DNA of 64,000 nt from UBA9676 sp963730065 (GTDB lineage: Bacteria > Actinomycetota > Actinomycetes > Streptosporangiales > Streptosporangiaceae). Below, in pieces: positions 8,297 to 16,651 of this stretch. How positions within the stretch are numbered: position 1 is the first letter of the stretch; each line of letters opens with the position of its first letter. The notes beneath the pieces were generated by a model that ran no database searches, was not told where the DNA came from, and was given only the letters and a program-made list of their open reading frames with translations. The stretch is from assembly GCA_963730065.1 (NCBI GenBank), contig CAVSQL010000029.1:191259-255258 (forward strand), read 5' to 3'. Made by a program: the position numbers and the translations under genes.

Positions 8297-8866
8297 GTGC
8301 TCCCCACCGTCACGCTCATCTCCTGGCTGCTGACCGCCGGCATCGGTGCCTACATGCTCAGCAGGTGGATCCGCGACGGCGGCGTGCGGAAACAGCGTGC
8401 GAACGCCGAAACACTGGGACCCGGAGTGGTCTTCGGGCACGCCAGCCTGGCCATCACCGGGCTGGCCCTGTGGGTGGCCTACACCATCACCCGCTGGCCC
8501 CCGCTGGCCTGGTCGGCGGTGCTCGTGCTCATGCCGGCGATCGGGCTCGGCCTGTCCACGGTCACCTTGTGGACGCCCTACCCGACCGCAGGCGGCGCGG
8601 GGCGGCCCGGCGGCGGGGCCCGGCTCGCCGCGCCCGCCGAGGACGTGCTCGCCAGCAGGATCACCGACAGCACCCTCACCCACGCGCTCACGGACGCGGC
8701 GCTCGCCAGCAGGCTGGTCGAGGAGGTGCTGGCCAGCGCCGCGGCCGCCCCGGACCGGCCGCCGCGGCCCAGGGGGCACGCCGCGGCGCTCATCCCGGCC
8801 AGCCACGGCATGCTGGCCCTCACGACTTTCCTGCTCGCGGTGCTCAGCGCGGTGGGAACCCTCTGA
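8297..8866 (+). CDS. Membrane protein of unknown function
   Basis: A 189-aa protein with a hydrophobic N-terminal helix (residues 1-22), two more helices in residues 48-92, an Ala-rich hydrophilic loop with DVLASRITDSTLTHALTDAALASRLVEEVLA (repetitive LASR motifs) and a final helix at 165-187. The topology predicts a cytoplasmic loop of about 65 residues. No family is recognised. The GTG at 8297 is the only plausible start. It is convergent with the carbonic anhydrase gene across a 12-bp perfect palindrome. Confidence 0.72.
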   Translation: MLPTVTLISWLLTAGIGAYMLSRWIRDGGVRKQRANAETLGPGVVFGHASLAITGLALWVAYTITRWPPLAWSAVLVLMPAIGLGLSTVTLWTPYPTAGGAGRPGGGARLAAPAEDVLASRITDSTLTHALTDAALASRLVEEVLASAAAAPDRPPRPRGHAAALIPASHGMLALTTFLLAVLSAVGTL

Positions 8867-8869
8867 GCC

Positions 8870-8881
8870 AGCCCGCGGGCT
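8870..8881. terminator. Palindrome between convergent genes, possible bidirectional terminator
   Basis: AGCCCGCGGGCT is a perfect 12-bp palindrome in the 17-bp gap between two convergent genes. It is flanked by TGAGcc and ccTCA, which extend the pairing. It is short and has no U-tract, so confidence is modest. Confidence 0.4.
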
Positions 8882-8883
8882 CC

Positions 8884-9372
8884 TCAGGTGACCTCGTTGA
8901 GCTTCCCGGTCGCGACGTCGAAGACGAACCCGCGGATCTCGTCCTTGTGCGGGACGAACGGGCTGGCCTTGATCCGCGCGATGGACTGCCGCACATCCTC
9001 GTCGAGGTCGGGGAAGGCCTCGGCGGACCAGGCCGGCTTGATCCCCGTCTCGTCCTGGATGGAACGCTTGAACCCGTCGTCGGTGAAGGTCAGCATGCCG
9101 CAGTCGGTGTGATGGATCAGCACGATCTCGCGGGTCCCGAGCAGCCGCTGGCTGATGGCCAGCGAGCGGATCTGGTCATCGGTGACGACGCCGCCCGCGT
9201 TGCGGATCACGTGCGCCTCCCCCTCGTTCAGCCCGAGGATGGCGTAGACGTTGAGCCGGGCGTCCATGCAGGCGACGACGGCGACGTGAGCGGCCGGCGG
9301 CATGGGCAGCGGGCCGGAGAACGTCTGCGCATAACGGGCGTTGTTGGCCAGATACTGCTCGGTGGCACTCAC
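8884..9372 (-). CDS. Beta-class carbonic anhydrase
   Basis: This 162-aa protein reversibly hydrates CO2 to bicarbonate. Zinc ligands and the Asp-Arg dyad are all present: CMDAR (Cys35, Asp37, Arg39) and HHTDCG (His88, Cys91). VIRNAGG at 55-61 is the usual substrate-pocket segment. It has the short form of the family (about 160 aa) common in mycobacteria and streptomycetes, with ARYAQTF near the N-terminus. It is a single gene, convergent with the membrane-protein gene. The start follows GAAGGAGCC. Confidence 0.94.
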   Translation of the reverse strand: MSATEQYLANNARYAQTFSGPLPMPPAAHVAVVACMDARLNVYAILGLNEGEAHVIRNAGGVVTDDQIRSLAISQRLLGTREIVLIHHTDCGMLTFTDDGFKRSIQDETGIKPAWSAEAFPDLDEDVRQSIARIKASPFVPHKDEIRGFVFDVATGKLNEVT

Positions 9373-9480
9373 ATGGGCTCCTTCGCCTTGTCGCGGATCG
9401 GGGCTCGCACCCGGATTCTAACCGCCTGACCCCGCCCAAAAGCATATATTTCAGACGTCCTTAATCGAGAATGCGCGGGG

Positions 9481-9800
9481 TCAGGGAACCCCACGGACGG
9501 GTGACGTCTTGCGGGCCACACCGGCCCAGGCGTTCAGGGGCCTGGCGTCAGCGCCGGACCGCCACTGGGAGGTGGAGACCAGCCCCGGCTCCAGCAGTTC
9601 CTGCCCGCCGAAGAGCCCCGCCACCTCGGCGTGGCTGCGGAAGGTGATCGGCCCGGCCAGCGCCTCGTTCAGCAGGGCTAACCCCGCGGCCATCGCTTCG
9701 ACACCGATGTCGGCGGCCGGGTGGGAGATGACCAGATAGCTGCCGGGCGTCCGGCGGCCTGAGCACGCTCGATCTGATCAGGTCGCCCAGTTCCGCGGGA
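9481..9800 (-). pseudogene. Remnant of an actinobacterial SAM-dependent methyltransferase (PF04672-like)
   Basis: The C-terminal part is recognisable: PGSYLVISHPAADIGVEAMA, then a helical stretch, an ELLEPGLVSTSQWR block and a final NAWAGVARK. In this family a full protein is about 270 aa. Only about 95 residues remain in this frame, and an in-frame TGA lies just upstream. The preceding residues (NVDPAELGDLIRSSVLRP) continue in another frame, so a one-base frameshift near 9760 separates the pieces. The N-terminal SAM-binding half is absent. Confidence 0.6.
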
Positions 9801-9905
9801 TCCACGTTGGGTGACCCTCCGTACATACCTGGACACGGGAAGCGGCCAAAGGGTCACGCTACCGCCCTGGATGCTGGCGGCGGTGGCTAATGGCATGGTG
9901 GACAG

Positions 9906-10970
9906 GTGCGGGTTCTCGTCGTCGGCGCGGGTGTGGCCGGCTTAACGCTGGCAGCGCGGCTGGCCCAGCAGGGCCGGCCGCCGGTCGTCGCTGAGCGGTC
10001 CGCCGGTTCCGGCGCCGGGTACGCGATCGGCTTGTACCCGCTGGGCAGCTGCGTCCTGCACGGGCTGGGCCGCTACGGCGAGCTGCTGGCGCGCGGGCTG
10101 GTGGTGAACGACTACGAGCTCGCGGATCACGCTGGCCAGGTGATAAAGCGCGTCGACATGTCCGTGCTCACCGGCAAGGTAGGCCCGATGGTGATGATCG
10201 AGCGCGCCGGGCTGCTGGACATCCTGCGGGAGGCCTGCGCCGGCGTCGAGATCCGGGCCGGCGTGGGCATCAGGTCGCTGGCGCAGGACCGCGACGGCGT
10301 GGATGTCACCCTGGACGACGGCACGGTCGAGCGTGCTGACCTGGTGGCCGGCTGCGATGGCATCGATAGCGCCACCCGGGCCCTCGCGGGCGGCCCGGAG
10401 CATCGGTACGACACCGGGTGGGTCCTGTGGACCTGGCGGGCGGCGGCCGATCATCCCGGTCCGCCGGTGTTCCGGGAGTGGTGGGGCCGGGGCTGGTTCT
10501 TCGGCTGCTATCCGGCTCCCGGTCAGCTGATGTGCGCATGCGGCGGCCCGGCCCGCCAGTGGGACAGCCCTCCGGCCGGCCGGGTGAGCGAGGCCTGGCC
10601 CGGGCAGCTGAAGGGCCTGCTGCGCAGGTTCCCGCCGGCCGCCGCAGCCGGGGAACCGCCCGCGATGTACCGCTGGCCGATGCGCGACGTCCGGGCCAGC
10701 CGGTGGTTCCACGGCCGCGTGGCCCTGTGCGGGGATGCGGCCGCGGCGTTCCTGCCCTCGGCGGCCGTGGGTGCATCGGCCGCCATGCGGTCGGCCGCCG
10801 CGCTGGCCGACGAGCTGTCGCGCGCCGACGCGGCAACGGTCCCGCTGGCCCTGGAGCTCTACCAGAAGCGCTGCCGGCCCATCGTGGAGCGCGCGCAGGC
10901 CAACTCGCGCCAGCTGGCGCGGATCATGCTCGTCGGCCGCCCGGCCCTGCGTGGGGCCGCGATCAGCTAG
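9906..10970 (+). CDS. FAD-dependent monooxygenase/oxidoreductase (PHBH/UbiH-like)
   Basis: This 354-aa flavoprotein has an N-terminal GxGxxG dinucleotide site (VVGAGVAGLTLAARL), a middle LVAGCDGIDSATR block matching the DG motif that contacts FAD and NAD(P)H, and a C-terminal LCGDAAAAFLPSAAVGAS block matching the GD motif that binds FAD ribose. The usual GDAAH becomes GDAAA, a variation seen in divergent members. The family hydroxylates or epoxidises aromatic or polyketide-like substrates using NAD(P)H and O2. The start is GTG 9906. It is monocistronic, so no substrate can be inferred. Confidence 0.88.
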   Translation: MRVLVVGAGVAGLTLAARLAQQGRPPVVAERSAGSGAGYAIGLYPLGSCVLHGLGRYGELLARGLVVNDYELADHAGQVIKRVDMSVLTGKVGPMVMIERAGLLDILREACAGVEIRAGVGIRSLAQDRDGVDVTLDDGTVERADLVAGCDGIDSATRALAGGPEHRYDTGWVLWTWRAAADHPGPPVFREWWGRGWFFGCYPAPGQLMCACGGPARQWDSPPAGRVSEAWPGQLKGLLRRFPPAAAAGEPPAMYRWPMRDVRASRWFHGRVALCGDAAAAFLPSAAVGASAAMRSAAALADELSRADAATVPLALELYQKRCRPIVERAQANSRQLARIMLVGRPALRGAAIS

Positions 10971-11043
10971 CGCGCCGCTACCCCGCGCGCCTCGCGCTCA
11001 GCGAGATCATCCACGGCAGCCACCAGCCCTTCTGACCGGTGGG

Positions 11044-11298
11044 TCAGCGCTCGTCCCAGTCCCCGTACTCGTCCAGGTATGCGCCGCCTTCTTCGATCCG
11101 GTAGTCGCCGTACTCGAAGTAGAGGGCATCCGAGCGGGTGCCCACGATGACGTAAGAATCCGTTTCCGCGGCGAGGTCGAGGCTCTGCTCGATCTCGTCC
11201 CTGGTGAGGCCCTCGGCCCGCAGGTAATGCTCGACGTCGGCCATTCCGTTGGCCAGAACCTTGCCCGGGCCGTCAGCCACGGCCGTGCTCCGCGACAC
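11044..11298 (-). CDS. Small acidic protein of unknown function
   Basis: The 84-aa product is strongly acidic, with DEIEQSLDLAAETDSYVIVG followed by an acidic, Tyr-rich tail ending in YGDWDER. Codon use is like that of neighbouring genes. It starts at GTG 11298; an overlapping ATG in a different frame (11302) gives no useful product. No family is recognised. The tail is reminiscent of small acidic adaptor or immunity-type proteins, but this is only an impression. Confidence 0.6.
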   Translation of the reverse strand: MSRSTAVADGPGKVLANGMADVEHYLRAEGLTRDEIEQSLDLAAETDSYVIVGTRSDALYFEYGDYRIEEGGAYLDEYGDWDER

Positions 11299-11497
11299 TC
11301 ATGACGCCTCCCGTCTGGCTTGGACTTGCTCATCCGAGGACGTTGTGCGCCTGGCCCGGCGTTGGCTGGGCCCTCCGCCGGAAACCGGGCCGCGCCACGG
11401 CCTAACTTTACAGTTTCTTTACTAGTGGCATGCCTGAACTAGAACATCCGCCAGGCGCCCGCGGATAACCGCGCCGCCGGGTGCCACGAGGTCGGCG

Positions 11498-13258
11498 TCA
11501 GCTGCCGAGAACCCACGCCACCGGGCGGGCGGGATCCGGGTCGTAGCGGCACGCGCTGCCCGTCCGCACGCAGTCGCGCAGTTGGCGGGCCAGTGAGCTG
11601 TCGTGCTGCTCGATGCGCTGCAGTGCCGAGACGATGGCTTTGCGCACGGCAATCCGCGCCCGTTCCTGGGCCGAGGTGAACTGACGGCGGCGACCACCGA
11701 GCCCGGTCGCGGCGGCGATCTCGTCGAGCAGTGCTTCCCGTTCGAGCCGGAGCCGGCCGGACCGGGACCCGTCGGCCCATGACTCGGCTTCGCTCAGCTC
11801 GGCGTCGATGTCGGCCAGCCGGGCGCGATACGCGCTGACCGCCTGGGCGTCGATCAGGTCGGCATCAGCCTGGGAAATCGTGACGCCCGGATGGCCGGCG
11901 ACCGCCGCGGCCAGATCCACGGCCCCGACATCCATCCCCGGGCGCTGAAGCAGGTGGCGGATGTAGTGCAGGCCTTTGACGTCGGGCAGCACGGCCGTCG
12001 CGCCGTCACGGCCGACGGACCACCCCGTTTCGTTTGGATGGAAATGCACGGTCACCGCCGTCGGGCGTGCGGCGCCGTCTGACCCCCCCGCGAGGCGATC
12101 GCGCCACCATCGGGCGCCGATTCGCTCGTAGCAGGACACGGCACTGTGCCGCCAGCCGGCGGCGTCGGCCCGGCCGAGCGAAAGGTGCGCGCGGAAGAGG
12201 TACTCATCCACCACTCCGTGGAACATGGCACCGGCGTTGAGCACCGCCCGTCCTGCGTACGGTTCGAGCAGCCGCACGCCGTCGGCGGCTATCTGCTCGA
12301 CCTTGAGCTCAGCGGCGACCTCGACCAGGGCGGTGACCGTCAGCAGGAAGCCCACGTCGCGAGGGACCGAGCCGAGCCCGGCGCCGGTGATCTGGTGCTG
12401 CAGAGCCAGCGCGCGATCGGGCTCGCCGGCCTCCAGCCACAGCCGTGCCGCCTGGGCCGACATGCTCGGCATCCCTTGCCCGGCGCCGTACGCCTCATAT
12501 GCGGCTGCCTCCCGCCGCAGCGCGTCGGTGTCGGCCGCCCGCTGGGCGCGGGTGGCGGCGAGGCTGTGGGTCACTGCCTGCACATCAGGCTCGGCGGTGC
12601 TTGCGCCCAGTTCCCCGGCCCGCTCGATCAGCCGGTCCGCCCCATCGAGATCCTCGGTGACCAGCGCGTACATCGCGCGACGCGCCCCGGCGAAGAACGC
12701 CACCCGGGGCGAGGCGGTCTCGCCGGCGAGGACGTCCAGGGCGCGCAGCTGCCGCTGGACGGCGATCACGTCGAGGCATTCCCAGGCGGTCGTCAGCCGC
12801 CACAGGTGCGCGGACAGCCTCGGCTCGGTCGCCGTCAGGTGCGCGGCGGTGTCCGCCAGCCGCACCGACAGCCGCAGCCGCTCGGTGAAGTCGTCAGGGC
12901 CCCACCGCGACAGCAGCGCGGCGTCCAGCGCGTCGGCGAGGATCTCGGGATCGCCGGTCCGGTCCGCGAGGGACACCGCCTGGCCGGCGAACGGGATACC
13001 CCGCGGCGCGTCGCCGCCGTAGGCCCACGCCCGCGCGAGCGAGGCGGCCAGGCGGGCCCGGATCGGTGGGTCGGCGGCGGCGGCGTACGCCTCGTGGATC
13101 AGTGCCGGAATCTGCCCGGGATGCTCCCCGAACTGCTGGCCGGACGGGAGGCCGAGGGCGGCCTCGGCCATCCGCCCGGCGTCACCCGCATCCCGGGCCT
13201 GCTGGAACGCGCGGATCGCGGCCGTCCGGGCATCGGACTTCTCCCCCGCATGTTCCAT
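11498..13258 (-). CDS. TPR-like helical repeat protein with a regulatory-type C-terminal domain
   Basis: A 586-aa, largely helical protein. Residues 1-370 are built of Ala/Leu-rich antiparallel helices (TPR/SEL-like). Residues 385-470 carry a WSVGRDGATAVLPDVKGLHY block and a DLAAAV repeat; similar segments end large actinobacterial AAA-ATPase/LuxR or cyclase-type regulators. A charged coiled region (residues 470-560) and a conserved tail (RYDPDPARPVAWVL) follow. There is no ATPase and no HTH, so this looks like the free-standing sensory half of such a regulator. The 5' end is marked by MEHAGEKSDA at 13258. It forms a possible unit with the SnoaL-like gene upstream (27 bp apart). Confidence 0.72.
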   Translation of the reverse strand: MEHAGEKSDARTAAIRAFQQARDAGDAGRMAEAALGLPSGQQFGEHPGQIPALIHEAYAAAADPPIRARLAASLARAWAYGGDAPRGIPFAGQAVSLADRTGDPEILADALDAALLSRWGPDDFTERLRLSVRLADTAAHLTATEPRLSAHLWRLTTAWECLDVIAVQRQLRALDVLAGETASPRVAFFAGARRAMYALVTEDLDGADRLIERAGELGASTAEPDVQAVTHSLAATRAQRAADTDALRREAAAYEAYGAGQGMPSMSAQAARLWLEAGEPDRALALQHQITGAGLGSVPRDVGFLLTVTALVEVAAELKVEQIAADGVRLLEPYAGRAVLNAGAMFHGVVDEYLFRAHLSLGRADAAGWRHSAVSCYERIGARWWRDRLAGGSDGAARPTAVTVHFHPNETGWSVGRDGATAVLPDVKGLHYIRHLLQRPGMDVGAVDLAAAVAGHPGVTISQADADLIDAQAVSAYRARLADIDAELSEAESWADGSRSGRLRLEREALLDEIAAATGLGGRRRQFTSAQERARIAVRKAIVSALQRIEQHDSSLARQLRDCVRTGSACRYDPDPARPVAWVLGS

Positions 13259-13285
13259 GAGCGCAGCATAGGGCGCCTGGCCTGC

Positions 13286-13789
13286 TCAGCGCCGGATCAG
13301 CTGCACCGTCTCGGCATGCCGGCGGACCCGCTCCCGGTCCCAGTCGCCGGTGCAGTACACCGAGATCTGCGAGACCGCACCGTCGGAGATGTCCGCGCGG
13401 ATCATCTCGCGGCAGTACCAGGACTCGCCGTCCTGATCCCATTGCTCCTCGATCTCGAGCACGAAGCCGGTGGTGGTCGGGTCGAAGCGCGACCGGGGAA
13501 CGCGCGAGGGTCCCGGGTGGCCGGCCTTGCGCAGCGCCGTGACATCCTCGATGCCGCGGGCCTGGAGCCGCCACTGCGGCAGGGTGAAGTCGCAGAAGAT
13601 GTCCGACGTGAACAGCCCCTCCGGCGGGGCGCCGGTCTCCATGAACGTGATCAGTTTTCCGGCCAGGTCGCGGGCCGTGGTTTCCCGCGTGCTCACGGAG
13701 ACGGTGTAGTCCTCGAGTTCGGCGTAGCGGCCCTGGATCAGCGGTGCGTCGACGAGGATGGGCGCCTCGTCCTTGTGGGTGCGCGGCAT
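13286..13789 (-). CDS. SnoaL-like (NTF2-fold) protein
   Basis: This 167-aa protein has the cone-shaped NTF2 pattern: N-terminal helices, FTSDIFCDFTLPQWRLQARG early in the sheet, and a TGFVLEIEEQWDQDGESWYC strand pair ending in a long strand (AVSQISVYCTGDWD). Family members are cyclases, isomerases or ligand-binding proteins. Its small conserved cavity residues (Trp, Asp, His) would have to be modelled to tell catalysis from binding. The ATG at 13789 follows GGAGGTCACC, a strong ribosome binding site. The TPR gene follows in the same direction. Confidence 0.78.
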   Translation of the reverse strand: MPRTHKDEAPILVDAPLIQGRYAELEDYTVSVSTRETTARDLAGKLITFMETGAPPEGLFTSDIFCDFTLPQWRLQARGIEDVTALRKAGHPGPSRVPRSRFDPTTTGFVLEIEEQWDQDGESWYCREMIRADISDGAVSQISVYCTGDWDRERVRRHAETVQLIRR

Positions 13790-13928
13790 GGTGACCTCCG
13801 GTGTCGTTGGTTGCCGTCACCAGACAGGCGTGATGTCGCGACGTCACAATGTGACCCGGCCGAAGTCACATGGCCCTCGCCTGGCCCGCCGCATGGCCGG
13901 CGGCCAGGACCGTGGCAACCCGGGTGTG

Positions 13929-14096
13929 TTACGGCGCGCCGGCGTGCATGAGCAGAGCGCCGACGATGATGACCAGCAGCAGCGCGGCCGCGACGACCCC
14001 GGCCCGGAGGAGGATGCGCAGGGCCCGGTGCCTGCGGGACAGTGGGCGAGGCTGGCGGTAGGGAGCCCCACGGTAAGCGGGCGGCAGCAGGGACAT
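13929..14096 (-). CDS. Small single-span membrane protein (55 aa)
   Basis: A short ORF encodes 55 residues: a Tyr/Pro/Arg-rich N-terminus starting MSLLPPAYRGAPYRQPRPLS, a basic RRHRALRILLRAG segment, then one hydrophobic helix (AALLLVIIVGALLMHAG) that ends two residues before the TAA stop. AAGGGAGCCCTCCC directly precedes the ATG. The basic cytoplasmic side and C-terminal anchor predict an N-in topology. Low sequence complexity makes homology hard to judge, but the layout and ribosome binding site support a real gene. Confidence 0.55.
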   Translation of the reverse strand: MSLLPPAYRGAPYRQPRPLSRRHRALRILLRAGVVAAALLLVIIVGALLMHAGAP

Positions 14097-14420
14097 GGGA
14101 GGGCTCCCTTCGCGCGGGCCTCCCAGTGGGGGCAGGCTGATTGTACGCCGGGGGCCCGGTGGCGGTCGATGGCCTGAGGGGCCGCGAGGTGATCAGAGGG
14201 GGGCGGCGTGCTGCCGACGATCCAGCTGGACCGCGGCTGCTTCTCCTGCGCGCTCGGGGCACAGGCAGGACAACTCTGTTCATGGTGGCGACCGAATGGC
14301 GTGGCGCCGAGCACATGGCCGACGGGTCACGAACCGGCCAGGTGCTCATGGCCCCAGCGCCATCGGCGGCACCGGCTGGCCGTAGGCCACGATGCGGCCG
14401 CTGCCCGGGCAGCGTCGCTG
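14097..14420. other. Intergenic region without a recognisable gene
   Basis: 324 bp between the small membrane protein and the lipoprotein gene. Long open frames run through it on both strands but are Arg/Pro/Ser-rich GC artefacts. I see no convincing promoter, repeat or RNA. Confidence 0.5.
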
Positions 14421-14945
14421 TCAGTACCCGTAGCCGCTGGAGCTGGGGGACGGCCTGGCCGCAGCTGCCGCGGCGCCGGAGACGGTGACCTCGTGCCATA
14501 CACCGCCGGAGAGGTTCACGCCGTTGCCCTTGGCCTGCCCGGGGGCGGTGTCGGCCACGTAGGTGTAGAGGGGATGCCCGTTGTAGGTGGCCTGCACCGA
14601 TCCGTCGGAGCGCTTGATGGTGCCGAGCTTGCCGGTGACGCCCGAGCCGGCGGTGGCCGGACCCATCACGGGCGGCCAGTACTTGGCGCAGGAGCCGTTG
14701 CACTTCGACGTGGTCGAGGTGTCCGGGGCGAACCAGTACAGGGTGAAGCCCTTGGCGTTGGTGAGAACGGTGGCTCCGCCGATCTTGGCGGTCTTCAGCC
14801 CGCCGCTGCTCGCGGCCGGCGCGCTGGAAGCCGGTGCGGCGGCGCCGGACGTGGCGCCGGAGCTGGTCGGGGTTGTGGAGCTGCCGCAGGCGGCGATCAA
14901 GACCGTGGCGGCCAGCCCGGCCAGCGCCAGCCATCTCTTATTCAT
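14421..14945 (-). CDS. Secreted lipoprotein with repeats of unknown function (PF03640-like)
   Basis: A 174-aa lipoprotein: signal peptide, lipobox IAAC with Cys20, a Ser/Thr/Ala-rich spacer (residues 21-50), then two related repeats. The first has GFTLYWFAPDTSTTSKCNGSCA followed by WPPV; the second has HPLYTYVADTAPGQAKGNGV ending in WHEV. This Y.F..D....C.G.C...WPP pattern is the hallmark of the secreted lipoprotein repeat family, whose role is not established. The paired Cys in KCNGSC probably form a disulfide. The start is ATG 14945; an extension to 14990 would place charged residues before the signal peptide. Confidence 0.88.
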   Translation of the reverse strand: MNKRWLALAGLAATVLIAACGSSTTPTSSGATSGAAAPASSAPAASSGGLKTAKIGGATVLTNAKGFTLYWFAPDTSTTSKCNGSCAKYWPPVMGPATAGSGVTGKLGTIKRSDGSVQATYNGHPLYTYVADTAPGQAKGNGVNLSGGVWHEVTVSGAAAAAARPSPSSSGYGY

Positions 14946-15048
14946 GGCATGTCCCCGCTTATCTAGGAAGCCGCTACTAACCTTGATCAACGTGGCGGCC
15001 GGACGGTTCGTTCAAACCCTGACCAGGTCTTTAGGCAGTTCAGGCGAG

Positions 15049-15369
15049 CTATTGGCCGGGCCGCACGCCGGCTGGCCCCAGCGCCCGCCGCAGCGCCTCC
15101 ACGGTGGGCGCACCTTCCAGGCGCCCGTTCTCACCCTCATACAGCCGGCACGCCACCGCTGGGCCCGCACCAGGGACGGCGAACCGATCGCGACCCCCGA
15201 TCAGGGGGGTCGGTGAGCCGAACATCCCCCACCGGGCCGCCTCATCCGCGTCGGTGACCACCCGCCGCACCACCGTCACCGCTGGCCGGCCGGCCAGCGG
15301 TGACGGCAGCCGCTGCCCCAGCAGCGGGGCGTTCGGGCAGCCGGGCGCCGCCAGCACCGTCAGCTCCAT
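15049..15369 (-). CDS. Thioredoxin-like/alkylmercury-lyase-like small protein
   Basis: This 106-aa protein starts MELTVLAAPGCPNAP, a beta strand and loop with a single Cys11 that replaces the CxxC of thioredoxins. Near residue 50 it has WGMFGSPTPLIGGRDRF, where the Pro of SPT would be the cis-proline of the fold. Small proteins of this type are common actinobacterial relatives of alkylmercury lyase or glutaredoxin with unknown role. Its ATG overlaps the stop of the upstream serine hydrolase (TGATG), so they are coupled. With only one Cys, a disulfide reductase role is doubtful. Confidence 0.72.
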   Translation of the reverse strand: MELTVLAAPGCPNAPLLGQRLPSPLAGRPAVTVVRRVVTDADEAARWGMFGSPTPLIGGRDRFAVPGAGPAVACRLYEGENGRLEGAPTVEALRRALGPAGVRPGQ

Positions 15370-16511
15370 CAACTCGCGGCCGCGTAGCGCCAGAAGTCGC
15401 GCATCAGTGCGGGCGGGACGGGATCGGTCGCGGCCACCTGGGTGAGCAAGATGGCGATCGCGCCGGTCGATGGCGTGATGTGGGCCGTCGTTCCCGTGCC
15501 GCCAACCCAGCCGTAGCGTCCCGGGACGTTCCAAGGATCGATGGCCTCGACGTTGACCGCGCCGCCGAAGCCCCAGCCCTGGCCCTCCAGGAACAGCTGG
15601 CCGATGGCTCGCTGGGAGGCGGTCAGGTGGTTGGTGGTCATCCGCCGCACCGACTCCGGCGACAGGAGCCGGCGCCCGTCGGCGGTCCCCTCGCCCAAGA
15701 TCATGCGGGCGAAGCGGTACCAGTCGCCTGCGGTCCCGGCCAGCCCGCCCGATCCGGCCGGGAACGCCGGCCGATGGCTCCACTGCCCGTCGGGGGCGTC
15801 GGCGAGCTCCAGACCGCCGCCCGGGCCGGGCCGGTAGTAGCTGGTGAAGCGGTCTCGTTTCGCCGCCGGCACAACGAACGCGGTGTCGGCCATGCCGAGC
15901 GGCTCGAACAGCCGCTCGGTGAGGAATTCGGGCAACGGCCGGCCGCTGACCCGGGCGATCAGCACGCCCTGCAGGTCGGAGCAGGTGTCGTACAGCCAAG
16001 CCTCACCCGGCTGGTAAAGCAGCGGGATGCGCGACAACCGCGCCATCCACTCGTCCGGATCTGGCCGCAACTGCACCTCACGGCCGTCGGTCTGCACGGT
16101 GAACAGCAACTGGACAGCAGGCAGGGAGAAGTCCGACGAGAAGCCGTAGCCAGCCCGGAAGGTGAGCAGATCGAACACGGTGATGGGCCGATCAGCCGGG
16201 ACGACGTCATCGACCTTGCTGACAGGCGTGCGGACCACCATCGGCGAGGCCAGCTCCGGCAGCCATCTCCCGATCGGATCGTCCAAGGCGATCCGGCCCT
16301 CGTCCACCAGGATCATGACCCCGGCGGCGGTGACCGGTTTGGTGATCGACGCGAGGCGGAAGATCGAATCGCTGGCCATCGGCGCGCCACCGACCGCGGC
16401 CGAACCGACCGCCTGCACCTCGGCCTGATCGCCGCGGGCCACCAGGCCGACTGCGCCCGGCACCGCACCGCCGGCGACATGAGACTGGAGCATGTCGCGC
16501 AGACCGCTCAT
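15369..16511 (-). CDS. Serine hydrolase of the beta-lactamase/class C fold
   Basis: This 380-aa protein has the nucleophile motif SITK (Ser55, Lys58) in FRLASITKP, a Tyr motif YDT in AWLYDTCSDLQG in the position of YxN, and a GGTGTTAHI block in the position of KTG/HxG. This is the pattern of EstB-like esterases and DD-peptidase-like penicillin-binding enzymes rather than true lactamases. There is no signal peptide, so it is probably cytoplasmic and acts on esters. It is the first gene of a coupled pair with the thioredoxin-like gene. Confidence 0.88.
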   Translation of the reverse strand: MSGLRDMLQSHVAGGAVPGAVGLVARGDQAEVQAVGSAAVGGAPMASDSIFRLASITKPVTAAGVMILVDEGRIALDDPIGRWLPELASPMVVRTPVSKVDDVVPADRPITVFDLLTFRAGYGFSSDFSLPAVQLLFTVQTDGREVQLRPDPDEWMARLSRIPLLYQPGEAWLYDTCSDLQGVLIARVSGRPLPEFLTERLFEPLGMADTAFVVPAAKRDRFTSYYRPGPGGGLELADAPDGQWSHRPAFPAGSGGLAGTAGDWYRFARMILGEGTADGRRLLSPESVRRMTTNHLTASQRAIGQLFLEGQGWGFGGAVNVEAIDPWNVPGRYGWVGGTGTTAHITPSTGAIAILLTQVAATDPVPPALMRDFWRYAAAS

Positions 16512-16651
16512 CGGTTCACCTTCTCACGTCCGGTTGTGGTCGAAAAGAAGACTCCTGGCGCGCCGTGGACTCATCGGGCCGGCCCGGCCGGCCGGTGGTG
16601 GGCCGTGCTGGTGGCGGCTGGCCCGGCCGCCGCGTGTGGTTGGCTTGGCCC

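Noticed and set aside
12146..13951. Very long + strand open frame opposite the TPR gene
   Set aside because: It is the mirror frame of a gene with clear helical repeats and the right codon bias. GC-rich codon use leaves antisense frames open.
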